Shown piece by piece: positions 47,320 through 58,794 of a stretch of DNA of 64,000 nt (positions are counted from its first letter, which is position 1; the number at the start of each line of letters is the position of its first letter). The DNA comes from Diogma glabrata. Taxonomy: Eukaryota > Arthropoda > Insecta > Diptera > Cylindrotomidae. Position numbers and translations under genes: made by a program. The notes beneath the pieces are model-generated. The model did not search any database. It was not told the origin of the DNA and saw nothing but the letters and a program-made list of their open reading frames with translations. Where the stretch lies: assembly GCA_963693315.1 (NCBI GenBank), contig OY856188.1, forward strand, positions 157,622,018-157,686,017, given 5' to 3'.

Positions 47320-49662
47320 CAGCGCTGTAGTTACGCAAGTGCAACAGGTGCAATCGCACTGGGCCCCTTAGTTTTTGGGGCCCCAAATAGTAAATACATT
47401 AGAAAAACTTCTCCAATAGTCAAAAAAATACCAAGAATTGAAAGAAAAAACAAAGATGAAAATTCAAAATGTTTAACTTTCAAACAAATCTAGTTAAATC
47501 TATGATTTCATTTAAAACAAATATACATAAAATTCAGTTGCTTTTTTTGCTGTTTGTTTTAGAGGAACTTTTTCGAGGAAGCATTTATAGGAAGCAACGA
47601 AAAACTGTTTGAACCGAACGAATAATTGTAATTTTTTGCGAGTAATTGAATTGATTGCTGATTTTGTTCTAGAACTAAAAATGCATTTACAGTCAATAAC
47701 TGAAACGGAAAAAAAGTACCATCATATTTTTCACCGATGGTTCAAAACGAAATTATCTTGCAACTAGCTTCTAGAGTTTTACATATATTAGTCAGTAATA
47801 TTAAATCATCGAAGCTTTTTTCCGTAATAATAGATTCTACACCGGATGTTTGCAAAAAAAACCAGTTGTCCATTATTATTCGGTATGTCAAAATAGCGGA
47901 CCAAAAGCCAAGTGTACAAGAAAGTTTCTTAAGCTTTGTAAATATATTGTCCTCAACCGGCGAACATTTTGCACACGTCTTTATTGAGGAATTAAAAATA
48001 TTATGAATCGAAATTGCTAATTTTCGTGGTCAGTCATACGACAACGCAAGCAATATGAAAGGAGAATATAAGGGAGTGAAAAGACGAATTTTAGAAATTG
48101 GAAACAAAGAATGGTATACGCCATGTGGTGGACACAACATCAATCTAGTGATAGGAGATAGTGTTAAACACACTACTAAAAGTCAAAATTATTTCACTAC
48201 ATTAAATAATTTATACAAGATTTTTGCTGCATCGACAACGCGATGGGCCATTTAAACAAAATATTTAAAAATTAATTTGAAGACCCCCAGCCATACTCGA
48301 TGGGAATATCGCTTTAAGAGTATAAAAGCCGTGAAATATCAGATAAACGAAATTAGTCTTGCATTAGATGAACTTAAGAATAGTTATCCAGATTGCAAAA
48401 CTGTTGCTGTATCTAAAAAAAACAAATAAATTCTTATGAATTTATTGTAATGACAACAATTTGGTATCAATTGTTATCAAAGCTTCACATCTTCAGCCGA
48501 TTGCTTCAACGAAAAGATATGGCAATCAATATTGCATTACAACATACAAGGGCTATGTTATTATCGCTTGCTGACTTAAAAAACAATTTCCAAGAGCTTA
48601 TAAAAGAAGCACAAGAAATATCGTTAGCAATAAATGTATAGCACAGTTCACCGAACGGCCTGCACGTGATATCCAAATATTAACAAGTAGAAACAGAGAA
48701 TGTTTCGATAAATCACCAGAACCTAGCCGAGTACGTAATCTCAAATGATTAGCTGACTATTGTTATTATACAGACCCAAAAAATAAAGCAAATGATAAAT
48801 ATGACACTATAGATGCTATTAGTACAGTCTCTAGATGATATACCAAATGAAGGAATTGAACTCCCAGAAGAAGAAATTAAACCAATTCAATTTTGTGATG
48901 ATATTGATATAGGTGAGCTCATTCCTGAAATTGACGATAATTGTAGCCATCTAAACCTTACTGCTGAAAATAAATTTAAACAATCTTATTTTAATAATTT
49001 AATCGATACAGTGATAAATTCACTGCAAGAACGATTTGAATCGTATAGTTCTTTAAATGAAATTTTCGGTTTTCTTTTCGATAATAAGAAGCTAAAAACT
49101 ATGAATACAAATGCATTCAATACTAATTGTACATATCATAGTCAAACACTAAGAAGGGGATATTGAAGACGAGGAGTTCAAAACTGAACTTTCTATTTTA
49201 AGATATATTTTAGAAGATAATTATACTATTATAGAAAATTTGGAATTCATTCTAGAAAGGAATTTGGAAGAATTATATCCAAATGTATATATCGTTTATA
49301 GAATAATTTTAACGATACTAATAACCGTTGCTCATTGTGAACGGTCGTTTTCAAAACTGAAATTAATTGAAAATTATTTACGGTCAACAATGTCACAAGA
49401 AAGGCTTTCTGGATTAGCAATACTGTCAATTGAAAATGCAACAGCCAGAACAATTAATTATACATAATGACATAATTGATGAATTTGCCAGCAAAAAAGC
49501 TAGAAAAATTCCTTTATAATTTCTGCATATTTTTTTAAAGTAAAAACCAATAAATATGAATTCAATAACATTTTTTAAAAAAAATGTTTTATTGTCTGCG
49601 ACTGCATAGGGCCTCTTAAAGACGCTGTGCACAGGGCCCCTAAAAGTTAAACTACGGCGCTG
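47320..49662 (+). mobile_element. hAT-C inserted in the gypsy LTR
   Basis: Ends CAGCGCTGTAGTT (47320) and AACTACGGCGCTG (to 49662), inverse with one mismatch. AAAATTAG at 47312-47319 and 49663-49670 is the 8-bp duplication. The intact counterpart of the target is visible in the other LTR (AAATTAAAATTAAAGATG at about 41836), which proves the insertion. 2343 bp with a partial plus-strand transposase. Confidence 0.96.
47737..49467 (+). pseudogene. hAT-C transposase, N-truncated and broken
   Basis: Reads SSKLFSVIIDSTPDVCKKNQ (first Asp), LSIIIRYVKIADQKPSVQES, FRGQSYDNASNMKGEYKGVK (second Asp; reached through a TGA near 48004), CGGHNINLVIGDSV, AASTTRWAI, then an interrupted middle with SHTRWEYRFKSIKAVKYQI, and at the end YIVYRIILTILITVAHCERS-FSKLKLIENYLRS and ERLSGLAILSIE (dimerisation domain). 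No TTF zinc finger is found upstream in the element. Many stops; dead. Confidence 0.88.
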
Positions 49663-49877
49663 AAAATTAGAGATGTTTTTATAATAACAGAAAAACAATA
49701 TTAAATTTAAACATATTATTTTTCAACAAAAAACTGAACTAAAGGAATTTTTAATCATTAACGTGAAAAATCTTTTTTTTTAAAGTAAAACTGAAAAAGT
49801 AACTTTTATTTTTCTAAACTACTAGATTTTTTAAGAGTTCGATTTTAAATTTTTAGTTTTAACGTACGACACAAACA

Positions 49878-50650
49878 TAAAAGAATTTATTATTACGAAA
49901 TCGACCTTATTAAAAAATTAAGTCAGTCATCCTCGAAAAGTTGTGAGTCAATTTTTAAAATTTGTATGACTTACTATTTATTTAGTATTGTGCTTCTGGA
50001 TTGCATTCGCATCTAGACAGATTCACAGTCATTCACTTCTTTTAAAACCAAAGCAACTTGAAATTTATTTTATTCATTGTAGCAGTAGTCAATAATAGCT
50101 ACCAAATAAATGTACTTACAAAATGTTTTTAAAATATTTTTTTCTGAGAAACTTTAGTGCCTGAATTTGATGGAAACTAAGTTGATATGCTGAAACAGCA
50201 GTACCATTTTTATATGAAATTAACAACCAGGTAGCGAACATCACTTAAGTGATAAAATGTAAGGCCCAAGTTATAAGCTTTACCGCCATATAAAGCTTAT
50301 CAAATGGTTTTCAGTTATCAGCAGAACAGTCAGCGTTTTTTTTCAGTAGAAAAGTTGTTGTTGCACTTTTTGACAATAATCAAAAACTATGCACTCTAGA
50401 ACAAACTACAATGTTTCTTAAATTAAGTGCACTTTCACATGATATCTCACATGACTGGGTTTTAAATGGAGTTTTCCCCCTTCTCATTTCCACCCCCTTA
50501 ATAAATACGATTATGAGTATTATACACTTCGCTATATTTTTCGTTAAAAAGTTGTCACTTTTTCTACATTTCCAAAGACTTTTGAAGTTCTTTTATTAAA
50601 TAAGTTCGGAACTAGAAGATAAAATTTTATTCAAAAAACTGTGTAGTGAA
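49878..50650. other. AT-rich DNA, nothing recognised
   Basis: No coding or repeat structure I can name. Its right edge carries the LINE tail. Confidence 0.55.
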
Positions 50651-50658
50651 CAACTCTA

Positions 50659-51654
50659 AAATATATTTATTTATTTATTTATTTATTTATTTAGTCAAAT
50701 TAAGACAGTACAAAGAAATTACTAAAATCTAACACTTAATAACTAAAATAAATCTTAAATTTTAATACATATTAAAAAATAACAACAGAAAAAGAAAAGA
50801 ATCAAGAATCAAACGGTATGCAATGTTTTAAAAATTCTTAATAAAATGTTTTTAAAACATGTCCGGCTCATATTAGTAGTTAAAAGATGACAACGTTTGT
50901 TCAAATTACGAATACATTCACATAGGATCGAAATACTTATAATCAGTATTGGAAATGCGTTCAACTAACAAACGACGAGATCTTAAGCCATAAATATTTT
51001 CATTCAATACCAGTGCATTGCACATATCAATACACTGAATATTTCTTGTTAACAAATCAAAGCCAAAGAGAGTTGATGATAATTCACGACGGGCCTCTAA
51101 AGAAATCATATTCAAAAGCAACAGTCTACTCTTATAAGGAGGTAGGTGAAATCCTTTGAATCCCAAACTTTTTAGTGCAAATATCAAAAATTGCTTCTGA
51201 ACAGATTCAATACGTTTAATATGGTCTTTCCTAAAAGGAGACCAAATAATGCTCGCGTATTCAAGTGTAGGTAACACCAATGAACAGTATAAAGTCTTAG
51301 TTAGAAATATATCATCAAATTCTTTAGCCCTTCGTTTAATTAAACCAAGTAAGGAATGTCCTCTAGAGCAAATCTTATCAAGATGTTGCGCAAATGTGAC
51401 TTTTGTATCTAAAAGTACTCCAAGATCGCAAACTAATGACGTCCTGGGGATCAGTTGACCAATGATACAATAATCTGAAAGAGAAGTAACTTTTTTTTAG
51501 AAAAGGATATAATAGAACATTTCTTCACATTTAAAGACATACCGTTTTTATTGCACCATTTAACAACTATGTCAATGTTATTTTGTAGACCAAAGGTATC
51601 ATGGGTATCATTTTTAAGGGATACTGAATGGGTAACTGTAAGGGATACTTTCAT
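50659..51654 (-). pseudogene. 5'-truncated LINE with (AAAT)n tail
   Basis: Minus strand. The reverse-transcriptase C-terminal part reads NNIDIVVKWCNKNGMSLNVK and KCSIISFSKKK; after a frameshift, LGVLLDTKVTFAQHLDKICS, LTKTLYCSLVLPTLEYASII, WSPFRKDHIKRIESVQKQFL and LPPYKSRLLLLNMISLEARR. The thumb phrase 'LEYAS.IWSP....I..IE.VQK.FL' is typical of Jockey/R1-like LINEs. The (TATT)n run at 50665-50694 is the element's 3' tail in minus sense. The upstream part (catalytic YADD) is missing: a usual dead-on-arrival insert. Confidence 0.86.
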
Positions 51655-52170
51655 ATAAAATTACTTTATTTTTTTGTATCCATCATTTTCAGGGAACAGG
51701 TCAGTTTTATACGCATTTTAAATTTTAGGTTCATAGGATTTATAGTTTATGAGATAATCATTTTAAGAAAAAAAAAGTCCAAGCGGCACGTATATCCGCA
51801 AGTAATAGGTAGATTTCGAGATCAGACAGTTTTGTGTGCCAGTAGAATCTGATGTATCAGATTAGTATAAACAACACAAACTAATTTCAAACAGATATCG
51901 AACAAATTTTAAAAAGAAAATTAGCTACATATAAGCAAAACTATATCTATCCAATTTTGCAACAAACAAATATCAAATCTACCACAGAATATGTGTATGA
52001 CAATTTATGACATAAACCTACGCTATATCATGTGTCGTGCAATTACTGCAAAATATCAAAATAGTTTATATCTAAGAAAAAAATTTAATTTTTTCTATTC
52101 AAACCTTTTATTTTTTTTTCATTGACTGTTATAAGGTTTTTGGAAATTGTAGTTATAGATTGTTGCAAAC
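51655..52170. other. AT-rich DNA, no gene
   Basis: Nothing recognised before the tandem array. Confidence 0.5.
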
Positions 52171-53100
52171 TTTTTTGTTGAAGCCAACAAGTCAAAAACC
52201 TCTGACTGCAGAGATTTATATTTATAAGAAACAGATTAAAATGTTTCCACAGATTTTAAATTTATGAAGTTTTTAAAAATATTAGAATCCAAACGGCCGT
52301 TATAACGGATTAAAAAAACAAATTTTTTTTTCTAGTATAACGCCTCTAGTTCCTTAACCATGTGTCAGATTTTTCTGATTTATGAACTAGTCCAAGATAT
52401 TAATAAAACACACATTTTTAAGAAAAGGGTTTTGATCTGGCTTTACAAATGCAACCGTGAGAGTGCCGGTTGATTCAAACGCATTTTGTGTTTTACAAGC
52501 TTTTTTGTTGGAGCCGCTCACTCAGAAACTTCCAACTGCAAAGGTCTTTTTTTTGAAAGAAAATGGTTTAAAAGGTTTCAAAAATTCTAAATTTATGAAG
52601 TTTTCAAAAATATTAGAATCCAAACGGCCGTCATAACGGATCTGAAAAACAGAGTTTTTTTCTAGAATAAAGCCTCTAGTTTCTTAACCGTGTGTTGAAT
52701 TTGGCTGATTTACAAAATTATTCAAGATATTAATAAAACGCACATTTTTAGAAAAGGATTTTTGATCTGGCCTTACAAATGCGACCGTGAGAGTGCCGGT
52801 TGTTTAAAAAAAAAATTTTTTTTTGCAAAGTTTTTTGTTGGAGCCGCTCACTCAGGAACCTCTAACTGCAGAGGTCTATTTTTAAAACAAATTGATAAAA
52901 ACGATTTCAAAAATTCTAAATTTGTTAATTTTTTTAAAATATTAGTATCCAAACGGCCGTTATAACGGTTTCAAAAAGTCAATTTTTTTTAGAAAAAAGA
53001 CTCTAGTTCCTTAACCACGTGTCGGATGTGGCTGATTCACGAACTCGTCCAAGATATTACTAGAACACATATTTACAGAAAATTTTTTTGATCTACCTCA
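52171..53100. repeat. Three 330-bp tandem units
   Basis: TTTTTTGTTGGAGCCGCTCA (first copy variant AAGCCAACAA) starts units at 52171, 52501 and 52831, exactly 330 apart. Each contains TCCAAACGGCCGT(T/C)ATAACGG, CCTCTAGTT(C/T)CTTAACC and, in the first two joins, CCGTGAGAGTGCCGGTTG. The last unit runs into a 50-bp tail resembling 24107-24150. Probably the interior of a non-autonomous element; no gene. Confidence 0.93.
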
Positions 53101-54940
53101 ACAAATGCGACCCATTGCAATAGATAGATTTTTGTATGAAATCTACCTAAAAACACTTCGTGCTCTCCTCAATAGTGTTCCGTACAAAAAAGGATCCTAA
53201 AAACTTTTATAATTTATTTAAAAATTATAAACTTTATTGATCACAACATGTATCGGAATACAACATTCCATCTACAGGTTGTATTCTGAAACTTGTGATT
53301 AATAATGTTTATATTTTTTATATAAATTATAATAGTTTTTTAAATAATTAAATTTTCTTTTTAATGATAAAGGATACAATCCAAAAGAGGATTATATTGA
53401 ATTTAAATTCTCACTTAAAACATTCCGACATAACAACTGATATTATTAAAATAAAAAAAACACTTTTTTAAAGGCGCTATTGTCAATGTACAATTGTATT
53501 TCAATTTCTTTTTAAATAGTTCATCTTATCTTCTTGAGATAATTATTATTTTAAAGATTCTCAGTCAGAAAATATTCGAATTTTCCATCATTTTTTCGAA
53601 CAACTTCTAATAACAAAAAATTTTAACCACTAAAGTTTGATTAAAATCGTTCGGGCTATTATAGAACGATAAACTAGAAGTACATAAATGAACATAAGAA
53701 GTGAAATAATTAATAAGTAATACTCATATTATGAGTTGATAAAAATATTTCTTTCTTTTAATTGTTTGTTTAAAATTTTTATACTAATTAGAAAAATTTT
53801 TAAATACTATTTATTGTTTTACATATTTAAATTAAATTGATAAATTTTGTATTATTTAACTTGGAACGACTGACAATTTCGAATGTTTGTCTAAAAGTAA
53901 GAATATTCATATATAAAGAAATAGGCTGATAATTTGCCAATTTATTTCAATTCCAGCCAGTAAAATGAAATAGACATAAAAGCGCTTATATATTTCGCGC
54001 AATAATATTTTAACATTTTTTTTTGTTGATTGCACTCAATACTAATTAATAATACTTGTTTGTGTCTGCATAGAGGTTTTTGCTATGTAGGCCTATTCAT
54101 AGTATTACATGTAGTTGTAATACAGCTATTCAAATTTATTGAGTTTTAAATGTATAATCTTTATAAGAGAAAGAGACAATAGAAAAGAAACAAAATACTG
54201 AAGAGACTTACTATTTATACTGGTCCATTTTTATTTGGCCAGGTCAGTATGTAAATTAAAATCAATTAGTGCAGGTTATTGTAATACAAAAAAATGTATA
54301 TTCTTTTGTTTGATTAAATTGTTCATATTAAATTGGTTAATTTAATTTATTGCTAAAATTTGTGTTTTTATCCAAACAGTGCTAAGTTTTCGTTGCTTTT
54401 ATTGAGTTTTGAGTGTTAAGAAGTTTGACTAGTACCAATTTTCAAAAGCAAACAAATAATCCAAACCAATTTCAGAATTTTATATTTATTTTGGCATAAT
54501 ATATTTTTCTATCTTTATATATGAGCGTGTTGGTATTGGAAAGCTGCTTCGAAGATAGCGAAATCGTTGTTTTAGAACTCCGGTTAAAATGAATTGGATG
54601 TCCGAAATTGTGTTAAAAAAGGTGAAAATAACTCGTCCAAAGTTCTTCGCATAAAAGTAAATGAAAAGTTTCATAAAAATGATATATTAAGCTTAATTTG
54701 TGGGTTTGGCGTATGCAAGTTTGGCTCGTCGTCGATATTTGAACGTGATAGAATTATTTCAACGCGAAGCTTATATGTACGAAGCAATATTTGAGAAACT
54801 TGTAACATCAGAAACTTTATAATAATATCACAGTATTTTTTTGGGGACATCAAGTAGTGATTTATTATAAATAATTCTTATTAATTACAAATAATTCTTA
54901 TATTGTCATGTTGGTTGATCTTTTGATTTTGTTAATCTTT
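53101..54940. other. AT-rich DNA, no gene
   Basis: No frame or repeat boundary named. Very AT-rich between 53160 and 54480. Confidence 0.55.
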
Positions 54941-54949
54941 GTCAAAGAA

Positions 54950-55345
54950 AGAATCAAACAAAGCGGGACTTACAATGAACGTTGAAAAAACCAAAATATT
55001 GACAAATACTGATTAAAGAGACTTCATTATAAACGGGAATAATATCGAAACAGTTCAAGAATGCAAATACCTTTCTCGACTGTTATCATTCAATAATAAC
55101 GAAAAGGAAATTGACACAAGAAAAGCAAATGCATGGAAATCCTTTTGGTCATTGAAAAAATCTTTTCCAAAAGGATTAAAGGAAATTTTCCAGTATATTA
55201 CAAACGCAGACAATTGGATTCTTGTATACTTCCTATCATAACTTACGGATCACAATGCTGGGGTTTACCTAAAGCCGAAAAAGAAAAACTAGCAACAACT
55301 CAAAAAAAATGGAAAAGAGTCTGTTAAACAAGAAATGGGATGAAA
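54950..55345 (+). pseudogene. LINE reverse-transcriptase C-terminal fragment
   Basis: Plus strand: AGLTMNVEKTKILTNT, a stop, FIINGNNIETVQECKYL, NNNEKEIDTRKANAWKSFWS and, after a frame change, LPVYYKRRQLDSCILPIITY, GSQCWGLPKAEKEKLATTQK, KWKRV. 'KTK.M.......I.ING..IE.V..YKYLG..L.......EI..R...AW..FW' and 'SC.LP.LTYG.Q.W' mark the thumb region of RTE/Jockey-type LINEs common in insects. Both ends missing. Confidence 0.83.
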
Positions 55346-55724
55346 TAACAAATATTCATGTCAGACTCACGTATATTTTCTTTTTAAAAGTCCAATCCTC
55401 TACAAATGGCGCCGAAACAGCGACCGGTTATATAACGATAACCCGTAATTAAACAAATGATATTTTCTTGAATTTTCTTATTATTTTGATATTATTGATA
55501 TTTTCGATATTAATGATATTTTTGGCAGTCTTAATACTTATTAATATTTTCAAAATTTCTGATATTTTGATTTTTTTTTGATACGGTTTTTTATAAGGTT
55601 GTTATTTTTTATAAGGTTTTACGGTTTTTTATAAGGTTTATGTTGGTTGTTTTTTGATAATACTTTGGATATTTGGATAGTTTTGTTGCATCTGATATTT
55701 AATTGATTTTTTTATAATAATAAT
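55346..55724. other. T-rich low-complexity DNA
   Basis: Repeats of TGATATT(T)T and TTTTTTATAAGGTT. No gene. Confidence 0.6.
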
Positions 55725-55883
55725 AGCTGTGTTTTTTTGTAATTCCATAAAGAACAGAATTAAAATTTTCAATACGATTTGACAACTAATTAATTCTGTA
55801 TTAATTCCACAGAATTATTAAGCTGTCAAATCGTTTTAAAAATTTTAATTCTGTTCTATATAGAATTACAAAAAAATACAGCT
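55725..55883. repeat. 159-bp near-perfect palindrome (foldback MITE)
   Basis: AGCTGTGTTTTTTTGTAATT at the left pairs with AATTACAAAAAAATACAGCT at the right; arms of about 75 bp with few mismatches and a loop of about 10 bp. Both sides are AT-rich so no duplication can be fixed. Confidence 0.9.
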
Positions 55884-56065
55884 AATATTTTATTAATTGA
55901 AATTTACAGTTTACTCAAACTAAACAATCATAGTATGCAATAAAATATAATGAGTGCTGACAATAACTAAATGTTGTCTGTCAGATTGAAAAAAAACTTA
56001 GTAGTAGTACCTAAATGCCTAGTAAAGTAATCAAAAAATATCAATTTAATTGTATTGTATAATAT

Positions 56066-58180
56066 TTAGTTAAATTCTTTGATTAATAGCAAACGATATT
56101 TGATACTATATGATAGATACGTGCAAAGAGACTCATAATTTTTTCCGTTCAATACTACGTAGCATTTTTCTTTTGTTAACGCTTCACTACCAAAGCACAT
56201 TAGCCTTATGTTTTTATAGATTGGGCATCGAGCAACAAAGTGGTAGGTATTCTCAGCTTCATCCAAATTACATATCTTGCAAATCTCATTAGTACCAGCT
56301 TTGAAAGCCCTTACATATATATTTAGCAGACCACCTCGGGTTTTGAAGATCCTACTAATCATATCTACAAAATATTTATCATCAAAATAGTTTAGAACGC
56401 TTGACTACATTAAATTACAATATTCATCGTGGTATTGTGACAACCGAGCCTGATTGACAGGTACATCCCAATGTAACTGTTTCAGGTAGTGCAGAGCTTG
56501 TTTGTGAGTGATTTTTCAGGAGACAGGTTGGTTTGAAAAGTCCAGGTTTATTTCAGCCTTAGAGTAGATATTTTCCCATTCTATCTCCCAGAAGGTTTAG
56601 GCAGTCTACTATCAGAGTAAACCAATATTTTACGCACGTAATTAAAATCAAGCTTGAGTGTATATAGGTACAGGCGGTCTAGCTTGGTTTCCAGATGTAG
56701 CATATAGTTTTGCGTATTCGAAGGCAAATAAAACATTATTTTCAAAAAAAATCTCAGGAGTTTTTCCATCTGTTCGTATTGTTTGTACCTCCAAACTTGC
56801 CCCGCGTAACACATTACTGCTCTGGAGGCTGCCTCAAATATTTTAAATTTAGAATGTAGATAATATATTTGGGTTTTTGATAAATGGAGACCATATGTAG
56901 TTAATGACATTTTTTAAACATACCATCTTTTCCTCTAGGTATCTGTTAAACGAGAAATTATGCGTTAAAGTCACCCCAATGTATTTATATACATTTACTA
57001 TTTCTACATTATTGCCATCAAAAGACCACTTTTCACTAGCTAGTAGTCTACCGCCTTTTCGAAAAACTAGTACATTTGACTTCTGGAGATTTACAATTAG
57101 ATTCCATTTTCTAGTATATTGCGTTAGTGTATCCATCTTACTTTGCATCGTTTTTTGCACTTTCACTTATTATCACAAGATCATCAGCATATAATAGTAC
57201 ACGGACTAGCGTGTCTTTAATTTTTATTCCGCCCGGTAGCGCCTTATGTAGATCGTTGAGAAATAGTGAAAAAAGCATAGCCAAAACACAGCCCTGCTTG
57301 ACACCTTGCAGCACTGTAAATGGTTCAGACCTTTTTTCGCCATTCCAGATTTCAGCTTCTGTATTTGTGTACAGAAGTTTTAATATGTTTAAGTATTTGT
57401 TTGAGAGGCCCATATTTGATAATTTATAAAACAGTGTGCTTCTAATAATAGTATCAAAGGCTGATCTGAAGTCCACAAAAAGCAGTACACTTTCTTCTTT
57501 TTCTTTTTCCATTGTAAGTGGATTATGCTGGTTAAATTAAATACTAGTCCCTGGGCCTTCACCGACATCATTTTGTGATTACCACATATTTTATACTTCG
57601 TGATCGCCTGTCCTTGACGAGCCCGAAAACATTTGTTCTGCGATTTTTTTCAAATCGGCCGCTTTTGCTTTCGGCAAGCTCCGAAAAATGCCGATTGCCC
57701 GGAATCTTGTAAATTTTTGTTTTTTTTAACTATGGGGGTTGGAAACTTGATTTAGAACACAAGGGTAACCTTGTCTGACAAAATTTTTTTTCTGCTATTG
57801 TCTAGTCCGACAACCCAAACAGCCAAAATGTCAGTTTTCGGACTCGACAATAGCAAACACATTTTGGTCGGACAAGCTTACCCTCGTATTCTAAAACAAA
57901 TTTCCAACCTCCACAGTCAAAAAAAATAAATGTGGTAGCAAGTTTACAAGATCGCGGGCAATCGGCATTTTTCGGAGCTTGCCGAACGCAAAAGCGGCCG
58001 ATTTGAGAAAAATCATAGAACAAATGTTTTCGGGCTCGTCAAGGACAGGCGCATCATGAAGTATAAAATATGTGGTAATCACAAAATTATGTAGGTGAGG
58101 GCCCAGGGACTATACGTTGTCGACCGTGGAATAATTTTTACGGAAGCCGGCTTGGATTCATTTTATATAATGTTATGTTT
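56066..58180 (-). pseudogene. LINE reverse transcriptase and C-terminus, split by a foldback element
   Basis: Minus strand. NIQAGFRKNYSTVDNV (58130 region) is the RT block 'Q.GFR..YST.DN'. It breaks at the foldback (57545-58112) and resumes FNLTSIIHLQWKKKK, then after a frameshift SVLLFVDFRSAFDTIIRSTL, LQGVKQGCVLAMLFSLFLND and LLYADDLVIISESA (catalytic YADD). Next: YTRKWNLIVNLQKSNVLVFR, YKYIGVTLTHNFSFN, FKIFEAASRAVMCYAGQVWR, and the C-terminal Cys/His region NEICKICNLDEAENTYHFVA-RCPIYKNIR, ending at 56066. The catalytic core is intact in sequence, but frameshifts near 57490, 57150 and 56870 kill it. Clade not assigned. Confidence 0.9.
57545..58112. mobile_element. 568-bp foldback element, TAGTC ends, 3-bp target
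   Basis: Ends TAGTCCCTGGGCC and its inverse GGCCCAGGGACTA; TAC stands on both sides (57542-57544, 58113-58115). The two arms (about 275 bp each) are inverse copies, with TCGGCCGCTTTTGC, GAAAAATGCCGATTGCCCG and TCGTCAAGGACAGGCG in each. The centre carries GTCCGAC/GTCGGAC and close variants. Deleting the element and one TAC restores the LINE frame exactly. Shares ends, target size and heptamers with 15702-20072. Confidence 0.93.
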
Positions 58181-58550
58181 ATAACTGTCCTTTCGCGCTT
58201 TGCGCTTAAAAATTGGGTGAGACGGGTCTTTGTCTTATTTTTTTATACGTGGGGTAGTTCTTGATGTTAATTTTTTTTAAATTCACGAAAATAAACCAAG
58301 CTAACAAAAACTTAAACACAACACAAAACACAATGAAAACCAATTGAGAACAATAAATGAAAATTATTTAAATTAATTTTGATGAAAAGCTAAATTTTAT
58401 AAATATAATTTTCTTTGAAAATGAAATTATAACCGAATTACATGAAATAATAAATTATATTTAAAAAAAACATTTAGAATATTAATTAAAATATAATATC
58501 TTCATACTCAAATTTAAGTTGTTTCCTCGCATTGTCCAACCAATTCCTGC
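58181..58550. other. AT-rich DNA, no gene
   Basis: TTTCGCGCTTTGCGCTT (58192) forms a small GCGC hairpin. Otherwise nothing. TATCC at 58551-58555 is the copia target copy. Confidence 0.5.
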
Positions 58551-58555
58551 TATCC

Positions 58556-58794
58556 TGTTGGGATTGAGTTGAAATTAAAAGATTATTTTAATTCAAGAGT
58601 TGTTCAGTAAGTGAAATAACACTGAACAACATTTATTTCATTACATTTATAATTATCATTTAGCTATACAGCAGAGCTATCTATGTGGTATATAATATTG
58701 TTGACTTAAATAGTATAACGACATCTAGTTATTAATAGCTTGTACTTTATAACTTAGGAGGTGTGTTTATGGTTTAATGTTCAATACTTCAACA
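58556..58794 (-). repeat. Ty1/copia 3' LTR
   Basis: 239 bp; direct copy of 62712-62967 except for substitutions and an indel region. Confidence 0.94.

Larger units (their letters stand above)
41311..49877 (-). mobile_element. Degenerate Ty3/gypsy retrotransposon (CsRn1-like)
   Basis: Direct LTRs at 41311-42038 (3' LTR) and about 46783-49877 (5' LTR, enlarged by hAT-C). Between them a minus-strand gag-pol relic runs from 46441 to about 42517. The purine tract (AAGGGGG in minus sense, 42039-42046) and the primer site TGGTGACCTCGAACACAAA (46780 downwards) fit a Ty3/gypsy element. The Gag finger CFYHHRFGDLAQKCHPEC is the type seen in CsRn1-like gypsy elements. LTRs differ by several substitutions and an indel, so this copy is much older than the BEL/Pao copy. 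I could not fix a target duplication. Confidence 0.9.
46783..49877 (-). repeat. Ty3/gypsy 5' LTR, split by hAT-C
   Basis: 46783-47319 and 49671-49877 are the two halves; together about 744 bp. A ~16-bp run (AAAGGAATTTTTAATC) is extra compared with the 3' LTR. Confidence 0.85.

Noticed and set aside
41311..49877. Envelope gene that would make the gypsy element an errantivirus
   Set aside because: No frame with signal peptide and membrane anchor between integrase and the 3' LTR.
54594..54853. Overlapping frames of 60-66 codons on both strands
   Set aside because: No motif or repeat link; lengths expected by chance.
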